Source of the DNA: Tolypothrix sp. FACHB-123
Lineage (GTDB): Bacteria; Cyanobacteriota; Cyanobacteriia; Cyanobacteriales; Nostocaceae
DNA length: 64,000 nt
Assembly: GCF_014697075.1 (NCBI RefSeq)
Contig: NZ_JACJRE010000006.1
Coordinates: 124,001 to 188,000 of the forward strand
Direction: 5' to 3'
In this document: positions 51,945 to 61,170 of the stretch, piece by piece
Numbering within the stretch: position 1 is the first letter of the stretch
Layout of the letters: each line of letters begins with the position of its first letter
The notes under the pieces: generated by a model
Databases searched by the model: none
What the model was told of the DNA's origin: nothing
What the model saw: only the letters and a program-made list of their open reading frames with translations
Position numbers and translations under genes: made by a program

Positions 51945-52808
51945 ATGCCGCAATTAAAAGCTAAATCGCTGGAAATGAGGACACCCCAAGCAACTAAAAC
52001 CGCCGTTCTGGTTATCGGAGGCGCAGAAGATAAAGTTCACGGACGTGATATCCTAAGAACTTTTTTTGGCCGTGCTGGTGCTAGCAAGGCCTATATTACA
52101 ATTATTCCATCTGCCTCTCGCGAACCAGCCATTATTGGCGGTCGGTACATTCGGATTTTTGAAGAAATGGGTGCGGAGAAGGTTGAAATTTTAGATATTC
52201 GCGAACGGGAACAGTGCGAAGCCTCTCAAATTAAAGCATCTCTGGAAGCCTGTAGCGGAGTATTTTTGACAGGAGGGGATCAATTGCGTCTGTGTGGCGT
52301 GTTGGCAGATACGCCAGTGATGGACATTGTCCGACAGCGAGTTAGGGCAGGGGAACTTACCTTAGCTGGCACCAGTGCGGGAGCGGCGGTGATGGGGCAT
52401 CATATGATTGCTGGCGGTGGTAGTGGGGAAACGCCTAACCGCTCTCTGGTAGATATGGCAACAGGCTTAGGCTTTATTCCCGAAGTGATTGTAGACCAAC
52501 ACTTTCACAACCGTAATCGCATGGGGCGATTAATTAGCGCGATCGCTGCTCACCCCGATCGCTTAGGTATCGGTATTGACGAAGATACCTGTGCGGTGTT
52601 CGAGCGCGATGGTTGGCTACAGGTTATGGGTAAAGGTAGCGTCACAATTGTCGATCCCACGGAGTTAACCCACACAAATGAACCTCATGTAGGAGCAAAT
52701 GAACCCTTAACTGTGCATAATTTACGCCTCCATATCCTCAGCTATGGCGATCGCTTCCACCTGTACCAGCGGACTGTATTGCCTGCTGTACACCGGATCT
52801 CCAGCTGA
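51945..52808 (+). CDS. cphB: Cyanophycinase
   Basis: CphB is a serine exopeptidase that releases beta-Asp-Arg dipeptides from cyanophycin. The 287-residue protein has the nucleophile elbow GTSAGAAVM with S144, TGGDQLRL, and VDQHFHNRNRMGRL. ATG 51945 has AGGAG seven bases ahead, which excludes the longer frame from 51861 that reads through a repeat. It lies 169 bases before cphA on the same strand, the classic cph1 arrangement. Length and motifs match the family closely. Confidence 0.96.
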   Translation: MPQLKAKSLEMRTPQATKTAVLVIGGAEDKVHGRDILRTFFGRAGASKAYITIIPSASREPAIIGGRYIRIFEEMGAEKVEILDIREREQCEASQIKASLEACSGVFLTGGDQLRLCGVLADTPVMDIVRQRVRAGELTLAGTSAGAAVMGHHMIAGGGSGETPNRSLVDMATGLGFIPEVIVDQHFHNRNRMGRLISAIAAHPDRLGIGIDEDTCAVFERDGWLQVMGKGSVTIVDPTELTHTNEPHVGANEPLTVHNLRLHILSYGDRFHLYQRTVLPAVHRISS

Positions 52809-52977
52809 CGGAATAGAGTATCTGAGGTTACACTGAGTTGATCGTTGATTTATTTCTAACCGTAGAAAAATCAGAGATACAGTATTTAAAAATAAAAACT
52901 GTTCATGATAAACAGTTTACGGTCAATCCCAGTAAGAAACTAGAATATTGGTTCCGAATCTCCATCTACCTATTCCC

Positions 52978-55680
52978 ATGAGAATCCTCAAGATCCAGAC
53001 CTTACGCGGCCCAAACTACTGGAGCATTCGACGCCACAAGCTGATCGTCATGCGCCTCGATTTAGAAAACCTTGCCGATAAGCCCTCGAATGAAATCCCC
53101 GGTTTTTACGAAGGATTAGTTGAGGCGCTGCCAAGTCTGGAGGGCCACTATTGCTCACCGGGCTGTCGGGGTGGTTTTTTAATGCGCGTGCGCGAAGGCA
53201 CAATGATGGGCCATATCGTTGAGCATGTAGCCCTCGAACTGCAAGAACTAGCCGGAATGCATGTCGGCTTTGGTCGTACCCGCGAAACAGCTACACCTGG
53301 AATTTACCAGGTAGTCATTGAGTACCTCAATGAAGAGGCGGGACGCTACGCCGGACGAGCAGCCGTGCGGTTGTGCCAAAGTATAGTCGATCGCGGTCGT
53401 TATCCCAAAGCCGAGCTAGAGCAAGATATCCAAGACTTAAAAGACTTCTGGCGCGATGCATCTTTGGGGCCGTCAACAGAAGCGATCGTCAAAGAAGCAG
53501 AAAAACGCGGCATACCCTGGATGTCTTTGGAAGCACGCTTTTTGATTCAGCTAGGCTATGGCGTGAACCAAAAGCGGATGCAAGCAACCATGACCGATAA
53601 CACCGGCATTTTGGGAGTAGAACTAGCTTGCGACAAAGAAGCCACCAAACGTATCTTGGCATCTGCTGGCGTACCAGTACCGAAAGGTACAGTTATTAGT
53701 TTCTTGGATGATTTGGAAGAAGCAATTGAATATGTTGGTGGTTATCCCATAGTCATCAAGCCATTGGATGGCAATCACGGACGGGGGATTACCATTGATA
53801 TTAGAACCTGGGAAGAAGCCGAAGCCGCTTATGAAGCCGCTAGACAGGTATCTCGGTCAGTGATTGTGGAAAGGTATTATGTAGGACGAGATCATCGGGT
53901 ATTGGTGGTAGATGGTAAAGTCGTAGCAGTAGCTGAACGAGTACCAGCCCATGTGGTAGGTAATGGCAGATCTAGTGTTGCGGAACTAATTGAGGAAACA
54001 AACCAAGACCCAAATCGCGGTGAAGGACATGATAATGTACTCACCAAAATTGAACTCGACCGGACTAGCTACCAACTTCTAGAAAGGCAAGGCTATACCC
54101 TAAATAGTATTCTTCCTAAAGGTACAGTTTGTTATTTACGCGCTACAGCTAACTTAAGTACAGGTGGTTCCGCTTTAGACCGTACCGATGAAATCCACCC
54201 AGAAAATATTTGGCTAGCACAACGGGTAGTTAAGATTATTGGCTTGGATATCGCTGGCTTAGATATTGTCACCACAGATATTAGTCGCCCCTTAAGGGAC
54301 GTAGATGGCGTAATTGTTGAAGTTAACGCCGCTCCTGGCTTTAGAATGCATGTTGCGCCCAGTCAAGGCATACCCCGCAATGTTGCAGGCGCAGTCATGG
54401 ATATGCTCTTTCCTAACGAGCAATCCAGCCGCATTCCCATTCTTAGCGTCACCGGTACTAATGGTAAAACCACTACTACCAGATTACTAGCACATATTTA
54501 TAAACAGACAGGTAAAGTAGTAGGTTATACAACTACAGACGGAACTTATATCGGTGATTACTTAGTTGAGGCGGGAGATAATACAGGGCCGCAAAGTGCC
54601 CATTTAATCTTGCAAGACCCCACTGTAGAAGTCGCAGTTTTAGAAAGCGCTCGTGGTGGGATTCTCCGCTCTGGATTGGGTTTTGAAGCAGCTAATGTAG
54701 GAATAGTATTAAATGTTGCTGCTGACCACTTAGGTATAGGCGATATCGATACCATTGACCAATTAGCAAACCTCAAGAGTGTGGTAGCTGAAGCTGTATT
54801 CCCTGATGGCTATGCTGTACTTAACGCCGACGATCACCGGGTTGCAGCGATGGCAGACAAGACAAAAGCGAATATTGCTTATTTCACCATGAACCCCGAC
54901 TCAGAACTAGTGCGCAAGCACATTCAAAAGGGTGGAGTCGCAGCAGTTTATGAAAATGGCTATCTATCAATTGTCAAAGGCGATTGGACGCACCGTATCG
55001 AAAGGGCAGAAGCGATTCCCTTAACAATGGGGGGACGCGCACCATTTATGATTGCTAACGCCTTAGCCGCAAGTTTGGCAGCTTTTGTGCAAAACGTCAC
55101 AATTGAGCAGATTCGCGCCGGCTTAAAGACCTTCCGCGCTTCTGTGAGTCAAACTCCAGGACGGATGAATTTATTTAATTTAGGCAACTACCATGCTTTA
55201 GTAGACTATGCTCATAACCCAGCTAGTTACGAAGCTGTAGGGGCTTTCGTCCGTAACTGGACTACAGGACAGCGAATTGGCGTAGTTGGTGGCCCTGGCG
55301 ATCGCCGTGACGAAGATTTTGTCACCTTGGGCAAATTAGCAGCCGATATTTTTGATTACATCATCATCAAAGAAGATGATGACACAAGAGGTCGTCCTAG
55401 AGGTTCAGCCGCAGCGTTGATTACTCAAGGTATTACCCAAGTTAAACCCAATGCTCGGTTTGAGTCGATTTTAGACGAAACCCAAGCAATTAACAAAGGC
55501 TTGGATATGGCTCCGGAGAACAGCTTGGTCGTGATTTTACCAGAAAGTGTCAGCCGTGCCATTCGCCTAATTAGGACACGCGGCGTAGTAAAAGAAGAAA
55601 CACATCAACAAAATTCAACTACGGCGATCGTAGATTCTCAAAATGGCGTGGTATCTCCTATCATTAATACGCTGCTTTAG
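52978..55680 (+). CDS. cphA: Cyanophycin synthetase
   Basis: CphA builds the arginine-aspartate polymer cyanophycin, using ATP for each residue. The 900-residue enzyme begins MRILKIQTLRGPNYWSIRRH, with an N-terminal domain (1-160), an ATP-grasp domain that adds Asp (about 220-470: GYPIVIKPLDGNHGRGIT, DHRVLVVDGKVVAVAERVPA), and a Mur-ligase-like domain that adds Arg (about 488-870: P-loop SVTGTNGKTTTTR near 490, VLNVAADHLG, NYHALVDYAHNPASYEAV). Length is typical. Arginine comes from ArgG/ArgH in this window. Its 3' end is followed by a hairpin, then the convergent tatA. Confidence 0.97.
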   Translation: MRILKIQTLRGPNYWSIRRHKLIVMRLDLENLADKPSNEIPGFYEGLVEALPSLEGHYCSPGCRGGFLMRVREGTMMGHIVEHVALELQELAGMHVGFGRTRETATPGIYQVVIEYLNEEAGRYAGRAAVRLCQSIVDRGRYPKAELEQDIQDLKDFWRDASLGPSTEAIVKEAEKRGIPWMSLEARFLIQLGYGVNQKRMQATMTDNTGILGVELACDKEATKRILASAGVPVPKGTVISFLDDLEEAIEYVGGYPIVIKPLDGNHGRGITIDIRTWEEAEAAYEAARQVSRSVIVERYYVGRDHRVLVVDGKVVAVAERVPAHVVGNGRSSVAELIEETNQDPNRGEGHDNVLTKIELDRTSYQLLERQGYTLNSILPKGTVCYLRATANLSTGGSALDRTDEIHPENIWLAQRVVKIIGLDIAGLDIVTTDISRPLRDVDGVIVEVNAAPGFRMHVAPSQGIPRNVAGAVMDMLFPNEQSSRIPILSVTGTNGKTTTTRLLAHIYKQTGKVVGYTTTDGTYIGDYLVEAGDNTGPQSAHLILQDPTVEVAVLESARGGILRSGLGFEAANVGIVLNVAADHLGIGDIDTIDQLANLKSVVAEAVFPDGYAVLNADDHRVAAMADKTKANIAYFTMNPDSELVRKHIQKGGVAAVYENGYLSIVKGDWTHRIERAEAIPLTMGGRAPFMIANALAASLAAFVQNVTIEQIRAGLKTFRASVSQTPGRMNLFNLGNYHALVDYAHNPASYEAVGAFVRNWTTGQRIGVVGGPGDRRDEDFVTLGKLAADIFDYIIIKEDDDTRGRPRGSAAALITQGITQVKPNARFESILDETQAINKGLDMAPENSLVVILPESVSRAIRLIRTRGVVKEETHQQNSTTAIVDSQNGVVSPIINTLL

Positions 55681-55682
55681 TC

Positions 55683-55718
55683 AATAGTAGAGATGCGATC
55701 GCGCGTATCTCTACTATT
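55683..55718. terminator. Hairpin between convergent cphA and tatA, with HIP1 in the loop
   Basis: A 12-bp stem AATAGTAGAGAT/ATCTCTACTATT encloses GCGATCGCGCGT. It starts three bases after the cphA stop codon. It probably serves as a terminator, although T-richness is modest. Confidence 0.65.
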
Positions 55719-55747
55719 AACCTTTGCTTTGCTGCCAATTTTGAATA

Positions 55748-55921
55748 TTATTGGTCTTGCTCGGAATTATTCTCTGAATTAGAACCTTTAACTTCTTCCT
55801 TAAAACCCCGGAGAGTTTTACCCAGTGCATTCCCCAATTCGGGAATTCTTTTCGGGCCGAAAATTACAATAGCCACTATCAGAATAATGGCAATTTCTGG
55901 CCATCCTAATCCAAATAACAT
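55748..55921 (-). CDS. tatA: Sec-independent protein translocase TatA/E subunit
   Basis: A 57-residue TatA: an N-terminal membrane helix (MLFGLGWPEIAIILIVAIVIFGPKRIPELG), the hinge FGPKRIPELG, an amphipathic helix (NALGKTLRGFKEEVKG), and a charged tail. It forms the pore of the twin-arginine pathway across plasma and thylakoid membranes. GAGGAAG lies four bases before ATG 55921. TatC is not nearby. It is convergent with cphA and 65 bases behind the serine/threonine kinase gene in the same direction. Confidence 0.95.
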   Translation of the reverse strand: MLFGLGWPEIAIILIVAIVIFGPKRIPELGNALGKTLRGFKEEVKGSNSENNSEQDQ

Positions 55922-55986
55922 ATATACTTCCTCGCAAGCATCTTTAATTAACTATAAAGTGCAGTTGCTATAGTGACGAACTATTT

Positions 55987-57381
55987 CTATTTGCTGGCAA
56001 TTTTGATTCCTAGCCAATCGCTTAATTCCTGGGCTAACCATTCCATTTCTGCTTCAGATTTGAGAGGGATATTATTACCACCAAGCTGATATTTTTGGAT
56101 TCCAGACCAAAGTTCTAATTGTGCAGGTACATGTGTTCTGTCACCATCAGTGTCTTTAGTAAAATGTGGTGGAATATACACTAGTTTAGTAATATTGTGC
56201 CTCGGAGATGGTCGGGGACGATGAAATTTAAAACCAAATAACTCATGAGTTAAAGATACTTGTTGGCTATCCAGGCGTAATCTCATACTTCCCCAGATAC
56301 TAAATAAGAAACCATACAACATAAAGCCGCCAACGCTCCAAAAAGGCAGAGAGAACAAGGCAAAGGGGATATTAATCGGAAACGGTGCAGAAAGCGCACC
56401 AATCGTCCAAAATAGGATAAATGAATTCCAAGCGATCGCAAAGAAACCTAAAACCAACATCGATGCTTGCCAGCCACTAGGCGGAATCAGAATTTCTAGC
56501 ACATCCTGATTTTTCGTCAGTTGAATTTTGCTCCCTGCTGGTTTGCTAATAGTTAACTCTGTTGCTTTGAGAACTAGGGGTTTATCTAATGCTTGGAGTG
56601 CTTCTAAAGCAGAATTAATCCGATTTTCCAAGTTAGGTGCTATGAGCCACCGTAACCAATTACTTAAATCACGACTGATATTAGCTGCTTGCTCAAACTG
56701 AATACGAAAATCCTTTTGGGGTAAATCGGCTGGATGAGTCCCTGTCAGCAAGTAAATTAAGGTAGCACCCAAGCTGTAGAGATCCGATACAGGAACGGTG
56801 CGCCCCCCAAATTGCTCTGGTGGCATATAGCCATAGGTTCCTACCACCGTCCTCGTCCCACCTTCAGTTGCTAAAACAGTTTGTACTGAGCCAAAATCGA
56901 CCAGATAAACTTGACCGACGCTATTACCAGAACGCTCTCCCAATAAAATATTGCTAGGCTTAATATCACGGTGGATTACAGGCGGATGTAGTCCGTGTAA
57001 GTAAATTAAAATCTCTAAAACAGCCTTGGCTATCTGTTTAATTTCCGTCTCACTAAAAGTACGCCCAGCTTGTAAGTATTGCTCTAAAGTTTGGGCTGGG
57101 ATATAACTCTGTACTAGGGCAAATCCTTTAATTGTCGGTAAATTTACTTCAAAATAATCTAAATAGCGAGGAATAAAGGGATGTGATAAAGATTTTAAAG
57201 TTTCAGCTTCTCTTTCAAAGAGCTTGAGATCGTCCCATTCAAAGTCAGCGCCAAAAATCAGTAACTTGATGATGACGAGTTCCTGAGTTAGTAAGTCATG
57301 GGCTAAGAGAGTTCGCCTTCCTGCCTTTTTTCCCAATTGCTGCTGAATTTCGTAGCGTTCGCCCAATATTTCTTTCGTCAT
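55987..57381 (-). CDS. Serine/threonine protein kinase with membrane C-terminal part
   Basis: A 464-residue Hanks-type kinase. The kinase domain (about 9-265) has HRDIKPSN with D139, DFG in LVDFGSVQ, and the APE-equivalent YGYMPPEQF; the glycine loop QLGKKAGRRT is poor, as often in cyanobacterial kinases. After a linker come two hydrophobic segments (about 305-365, LVLGFFAIAWNSFILFW and FALFSLPFWSVGGFMLYGFLF), then a soluble C-terminal domain of about 95 residues. The substrate is unknown. ATG 57381 is the first in frame. It is divergent from cbiT by 93 bases. Confidence 0.9.
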   Translation of the reverse strand: MTKEILGERYEIQQQLGKKAGRRTLLAHDLLTQELVIIKLLIFGADFEWDDLKLFEREAETLKSLSHPFIPRYLDYFEVNLPTIKGFALVQSYIPAQTLEQYLQAGRTFSETEIKQIAKAVLEILIYLHGLHPPVIHRDIKPSNILLGERSGNSVGQVYLVDFGSVQTVLATEGGTRTVVGTYGYMPPEQFGGRTVPVSDLYSLGATLIYLLTGTHPADLPQKDFRIQFEQAANISRDLSNWLRWLIAPNLENRINSALEALQALDKPLVLKATELTISKPAGSKIQLTKNQDVLEILIPPSGWQASMLVLGFFAIAWNSFILFWTIGALSAPFPINIPFALFSLPFWSVGGFMLYGFLFSIWGSMRLRLDSQQVSLTHELFGFKFHRPRPSPRHNITKLVYIPPHFTKDTDGDRTHVPAQLELWSGIQKYQLGGNNIPLKSEAEMEWLAQELSDWLGIKIASK

Positions 57382-57474
57382 GATAATTACTGATAGCGCT
57401 ACGCCATAAGGTGGTTAGAGCCTATGACTGTCCTAATAAACAAGCTGATATCTTTAGTATAAATATGTAATTCT

Positions 57475-58077
57475 ATGCCTTCCGAAATTTGGCCTTACAT
57501 TACCCCTGGGATTCCCGATGAAATGTTCGAGCATTTGCCAGGAATACCCATGAGCCAGCGAGAAGTAAGACTATTGCTGATTGCTCAATTACGGCTTCAG
57601 CCAGATTCAGTATTATGGGATATTGGTGCAGGTACAGGTACAATTCCTGTAGAAGTAGGATTATTGTGTCCAGGCGGGCAGATTATTGCTGTAGAACGGG
57701 ATGAAGAAGTCGCCAATTTAATCAGGCGAAACTGCGATCGCTTTGAAGTTAAAAATGTTGAAGTCATTGAAGGTAGCGCCCCAGATTGTTTGCAGGAACT
57801 AAAACCTACCCCTCACCGCGTATGTATTGAGGGAGGTCGCCCCATTCAAGAAATTTTGCAAGCTGTGTGGGATTATCTACCACCAACAGGTAGAGTAGTG
57901 GCGACAGCTGCTAATCTAGAAAGTCTGTATGCTATTTCGCAAAGCTTTTCTCAGTTAAGAGCGCGCAATATTGAAGTTGTCCAATCTGCGGTCAATCGCT
58001 TAGAGATGCGCGGCTTTTCTCAAACTTTTGCCGCAGTAGATCCCATTTTTATCCTCAGTGGTGAGAAACTAGACTAA
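57475..58077 (+). CDS. cbiT: Precorrin-6Y/cobalt-precorrin methyltransferase subunit CbiT
   Basis: CbiT methylates C15 of the corrin ring with decarboxylation during cobalamin synthesis. The 200-residue protein has the SAM-binding motif VLWDIGAGTGTIPVEVG, an acidic second motif IIAVERDEEVANLIRRN, and the start IWPYITPGIPDEMFEHLPGIPMSQREVR that is characteristic of CbiT. It is a stand-alone subunit, with CbiE not adjacent. No cobalamin riboswitch is visible ahead of it; the promoter lies in the 93 bases shared with the kinase gene. Confidence 0.92.
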   Translation: MPSEIWPYITPGIPDEMFEHLPGIPMSQREVRLLLIAQLRLQPDSVLWDIGAGTGTIPVEVGLLCPGGQIIAVERDEEVANLIRRNCDRFEVKNVEVIEGSAPDCLQELKPTPHRVCIEGGRPIQEILQAVWDYLPPTGRVVATAANLESLYAISQSFSQLRARNIEVVQSAVNRLEMRGFSQTFAAVDPIFILSGEKLD

Positions 58078-58477
58078 ATCTACATAAATTTAGAGGCTAG
58101 GGACTAGGGACTAGGAACTAGGGGACTGGGAAGTAGGGTAAAAAAGCAAGCACAGTTGACAAATGCCCTATGCCCAATGGCACCAGTTGCTACCCTGCGG
58201 TAAGCCACCTCGGCGTTGACAACGCGAGAAACCCAACGGACAGTTTGACGCCACTTGCTACAACGGGGGCAACCTCCCTACCCTGCGGGAACGCTTTCAG
58301 CGAACGGGTGAGGCTCCTTCTCCCAAGGGGAGACGCTACGCGAACGTCGCTAACGCCAGTCGCCTGCGGAGGGAAACCTTCCCGCAGCGCTGGTCTCACC
58401 GCAACGCACTGGCTCCCCAATGCCCCAATGTCCCATGCCCAATGCCCCATGCCCAATGCCCCATCCTCAATACTTCT
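58078..58477. repeat. Mosaic of dispersed repeats between cbiT and cdsA
   Basis: After GGGACTAGG heptamer-like units (58091-58135), a series of CCAGTTGCTACCCTGCGG, GCCACTTGCTAC, CTACCCTGCGGGAACGC, GAGACGCTACGCGAACGTCGC and GCCAGTCGCCTGCGG pieces runs to an ACTGGCTCCCC end, followed by GCCCCAT/GCCCAAT heptamers (58415-58465). The array stops 13 bases before the cdsA ATG. It looks like several related elements joined together. Confidence 0.8.
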
Positions 58478-59371
58478 ATGCCTTGGTCTCGGATTATTAG
58501 TGGAATTGTTGCGATCGCTCTGGCTCTATTTGCCACCCTGTTAGGGGGTTGGTATTTTACCGTAATGATTGCGATTGTGGTGTTTTTAGGACAGCAGGAA
58601 TATTTTAATTTGGTGCTAGCCAGAGGTATAGCTCCTGCTGTGAAAACTACCATGTTTGTGAGCCAAATCTTACTGGTAATTTGTACGCTTAATGGTGAAT
58701 TAGCTGATGCTGTTATGCCCATAGCAGGGACATTTATTTGTTTTTACCTGCTTTTTCAGCCAAAAATGGCGACAATCGCTGATATTTCCGCTTCTATTAT
58801 GGGATTATTTTATGTAGGTTACTTGCCTAGTTATTGGGTGAGATTGCGATCGCTTGGTAACGTCGCCCTCAGCAATCTACCTTTAGGTGGTTACTGGCCT
58901 AAAACTTGGGCAGATATTCTAGATCCAGAAAATCTTGCCTCCCTCCCACAAGGACTGAAAGCGACTGTGCTGACCTTTTTGTGCATCTGGGCAGCTGATA
59001 TTGGCGCTTATACTATTGGCAAGTTTTTTGGCAAAACACGTTTATCTGATATCAGCCCGAAAAAAACTGTGGAAGGTGCGGTCTTTGGCATTAGTGCTAG
59101 CATCGCTGTTGGTTTAGCTGGGGCTTATTATCTTGACTGGCCCAGAGCGCTCTACACTGGGTTAGCCTTGGGTTTACTAATTGGGATCGCTAGTCTTTTA
59201 GGCGACCTCATCGAATCTGTATTGAAGCGCGATGCTGGCGTCAAAGATTCCGGACAGTTGATCCCCGGACATGGTGGCATCTTAGATCGTACAGACAGTT
59301 ATATCTTTACAGCTCCCTTAGTTTACTATTTCGTGACTTTGTTATTGCCCTTAATTGGCAAGGGGGGATGA
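58478..59371 (+). CDS. cdsA: Phosphatidate cytidylyltransferase
   Basis: CdsA makes CDP-diacylglycerol, precursor of phosphatidylglycerol, which is essential for photosystems. The 297-residue protein has about eight hydrophobic helices and the family signature near the C terminus: SLLGDLIESVLKRDAGVKDSGQLIPGHGGILDRTDSY over about residues 240-280, with the metal-binding aspartates. ATG 58478 is chosen; the frame upstream to 58442 only translates heptamer repeats. No ribosome site is seen because the repeat ends 13 bases before the start. Confidence 0.93.
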   Translation: MPWSRIISGIVAIALALFATLLGGWYFTVMIAIVVFLGQQEYFNLVLARGIAPAVKTTMFVSQILLVICTLNGELADAVMPIAGTFICFYLLFQPKMATIADISASIMGLFYVGYLPSYWVRLRSLGNVALSNLPLGGYWPKTWADILDPENLASLPQGLKATVLTFLCIWAADIGAYTIGKFFGKTRLSDISPKKTVEGAVFGISASIAVGLAGAYYLDWPRALYTGLALGLLIGIASLLGDLIESVLKRDAGVKDSGQLIPGHGGILDRTDSYIFTAPLVYYFVTLLLPLIGKGG

Positions 59372-59504
59372 AGGAGCAGGGAGTAGGGAGCAGGGGGAAG
59401 AAATGATGGAATCTTACCCAATGCCCAATGCCCAATGCCCATCTTTCTTGAGAAAGATAAATTATTATAAATAATAAGCATTTTGAGTTTTTGATTTCTA
59501 ATCA

Positions 59505-60218
59505 TCAGGGATTAACGTTAATCTGCCCGCGACATTGTAACTGGCCTGGGATCAGGGTAAGTTCTTGAATATCGACCTCTGAACCGAGATCGAAAGTGTA
59601 CTCTTGATTACTCTGTTCTGGAGTGAAAAGATCGCACTTTATGAGAACTGGTGCTAGTTGCAACTCGCGACCACTAATTAAGTTTATGCCCATGTATATG
59701 TCCAGGGGCATAGATTGACCTTCAGATGTTAGAATGCCACTCAGTATAATTTGATGATTTTCCAGAATAATTTTTTGCCAAGAAATAGACTTGGTTTTTG
59801 CGCAGTGTTCTGGTAAAAGTTTAACCAGTACATCATTTAAGGCCGTTAATAACAGCTCAGATGAGAGGGAGTTATTTAGATCCTTCTCTTCGATGATCAA
59901 TTCACCAACCACTGGTACTGTTTCTAACAGTCTGAGTGGCTGTCCTTTAATAACCGAGCCGATGTTGACTTGAATATTTTCAGCGATAAGTTGAATTTGT
60001 CCAATATGGAGGCCTTGATACACAGCATGACTAGCCCCAATCGATACCCAAGGAATTTTACCAGACAGCAATTGGCGATCGCTGGCTTTGATTTCCACGT
60101 CTATGTGCGAGACTTGACTTACTTGTGCTCGCAACCATATCTTTAGTGCAGTTGTGAGCAGATTCGTAATTATCCGTATCTTCTGGGTACGTTTGGCGTC
60201 AGAATTTTGCTCAGACAT
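59505..60218 (-). CDS. DUF2993 (LmeA-like) protein
   Basis: A 237-residue protein of the DUF2993 family, common in cyanobacteria and actinobacteria. It is mostly beta-strand: VEIKASDRQLLSGKIPWVSIGASHAVYQGLHIGQIQLIAENI, then LIIEEKDLNNSLSSELL, and the late LQLAPVLIKCDLF. No clear signal peptide is present in the version starting at ATG 60218; a TTG at 60248 would add ten residues. The mycobacterial relative LmeA binds phosphoinositides and acts in envelope glycolipid growth, so a lipid-linked role is possible but unproven. Confidence 0.85.
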   Translation of the reverse strand: MSEQNSDAKRTQKIRIITNLLTTALKIWLRAQVSQVSHIDVEIKASDRQLLSGKIPWVSIGASHAVYQGLHIGQIQLIAENIQVNIGSVIKGQPLRLLETVPVVGELIIEEKDLNNSLSSELLLTALNDVLVKLLPEHCAKTKSISWQKIILENHQIILSGILTSEGQSMPLDIYMGINLISGRELQLAPVLIKCDLFTPEQSNQEYTFDLGSEVDIQELTLIPGQLQCRGQINVNP

Positions 60219-60354
60219 TTCACTTTTTATTGATGGGTAGTGACTCAAAAATTGGCTGAAGTTAATCAGTCCTTAAATGTAACATTTATGTTGATTAACT
60301 ACAAAGTGCAAATTTTATGATTTAAATGTTAACGGTAGAATAAGTAATTTTCAC

Positions 60355-61170
60355 ATGGAGGCTCGGTTACAAAAAGTTCTCGCCCAATGGGGTATTGCCT
60401 CACGTCGTGAAGCCGAAGAAATGATCAGGCGATCGCGCGTGCGGATTAACGGGGTATTGGCACATCTAGGTCAAAAAGTTGACCCCGAAACAGACAAAAT
60501 TACAGTTGACGGCAAACCCGTTGTTACAAAACAACGACCTTCTCCTATATATTTGTTGCTAAATAAACCTGCTGGTGTCGTTTCTACTTGCTACGACCCC
60601 CAGGGAAGAACTACAGTTCTAGATTTATTACCCAAAGATTTACGTAGTGGTTCAGGTATTCACCCAGTTGGACGTTTAGATACAGACTCCACTGGTGCAT
60701 TATTACTGACCAACGATGGAGACTTAACATTTGCTCTTACCCATCCCAGTCACAGTGTTCCCAAAACTTATCGTGTAGTAGTTAAAGGACATCCGCCAGA
60801 AGAACTGTTACAAATGTGGCGTCAGGGTGTGATCTTAGATGGTAGAAGAACAAGACCAGCCGAGGTGCGCCTCATAGAAAGTGGGAATGCACAAAGCTGT
60901 TTAGAGATTGTTTTAAAGGAGGGACGTAACCGCCAGATTCGCCGTATAGCCGAACAATTAGGCTACCCGGTCATCAAGCTACATAGGACTGCCATCGGAC
61001 TGATTAAATTACAAGTTCCCAAACAACCCTATCTCAAAGAGGGTAAATATCGTTCCCTAAGAAATGATGAGATGCGCTTTTTGCAACAGCAAATCAAGCA
61101 CATACCTATTACAGATTCAGCTGAGTTAAGGAGTGTAACTACACATGAAATGGTTCAACAGGAAGGATAA
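60355..61170 (+). CDS. Pseudouridine synthase, RluB/RsuA type
   Basis: A 271-residue rRNA pseudouridine synthase. An S4 RNA-binding domain fills about residues 2-60 (RLQKVLAQWGIASRREAEEMIRRSRVRING). The catalytic aspartate is D109 in VGRLDTDSTGALLLTNDG, and LKEGRNRQIRRIAEQLGYPV is the second signature. The family modifies a helix of 23S or 16S rRNA; RluB-like is most likely from the KLHRTAIG ending. It overlaps the next gene by 26 bases, so the two are translationally linked. Confidence 0.92.
   Translation: MEARLQKVLAQWGIASRREAEEMIRRSRVRINGVLAHLGQKVDPETDKITVDGKPVVTKQRPSPIYLLLNKPAGVVSTCYDPQGRTTVLDLLPKDLRSGSGIHPVGRLDTDSTGALLLTNDGDLTFALTHPSHSVPKTYRVVVKGHPPEELLQMWRQGVILDGRRTRPAEVRLIESGNAQSCLEIVLKEGRNRQIRRIAEQLGYPVIKLHRTAIGLIKLQVPKQPYLKEGKYRSLRNDEMRFLQQQIKHIPITDSAELRSVTTHEMVQQEG

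Noticed and set aside
58170..58544. 124-codon frame across the mosaic repeat and the cdsA start
   Set aside because: The residues derive from joined repeats, and the frame conflicts with the clearly recognisable cdsA.
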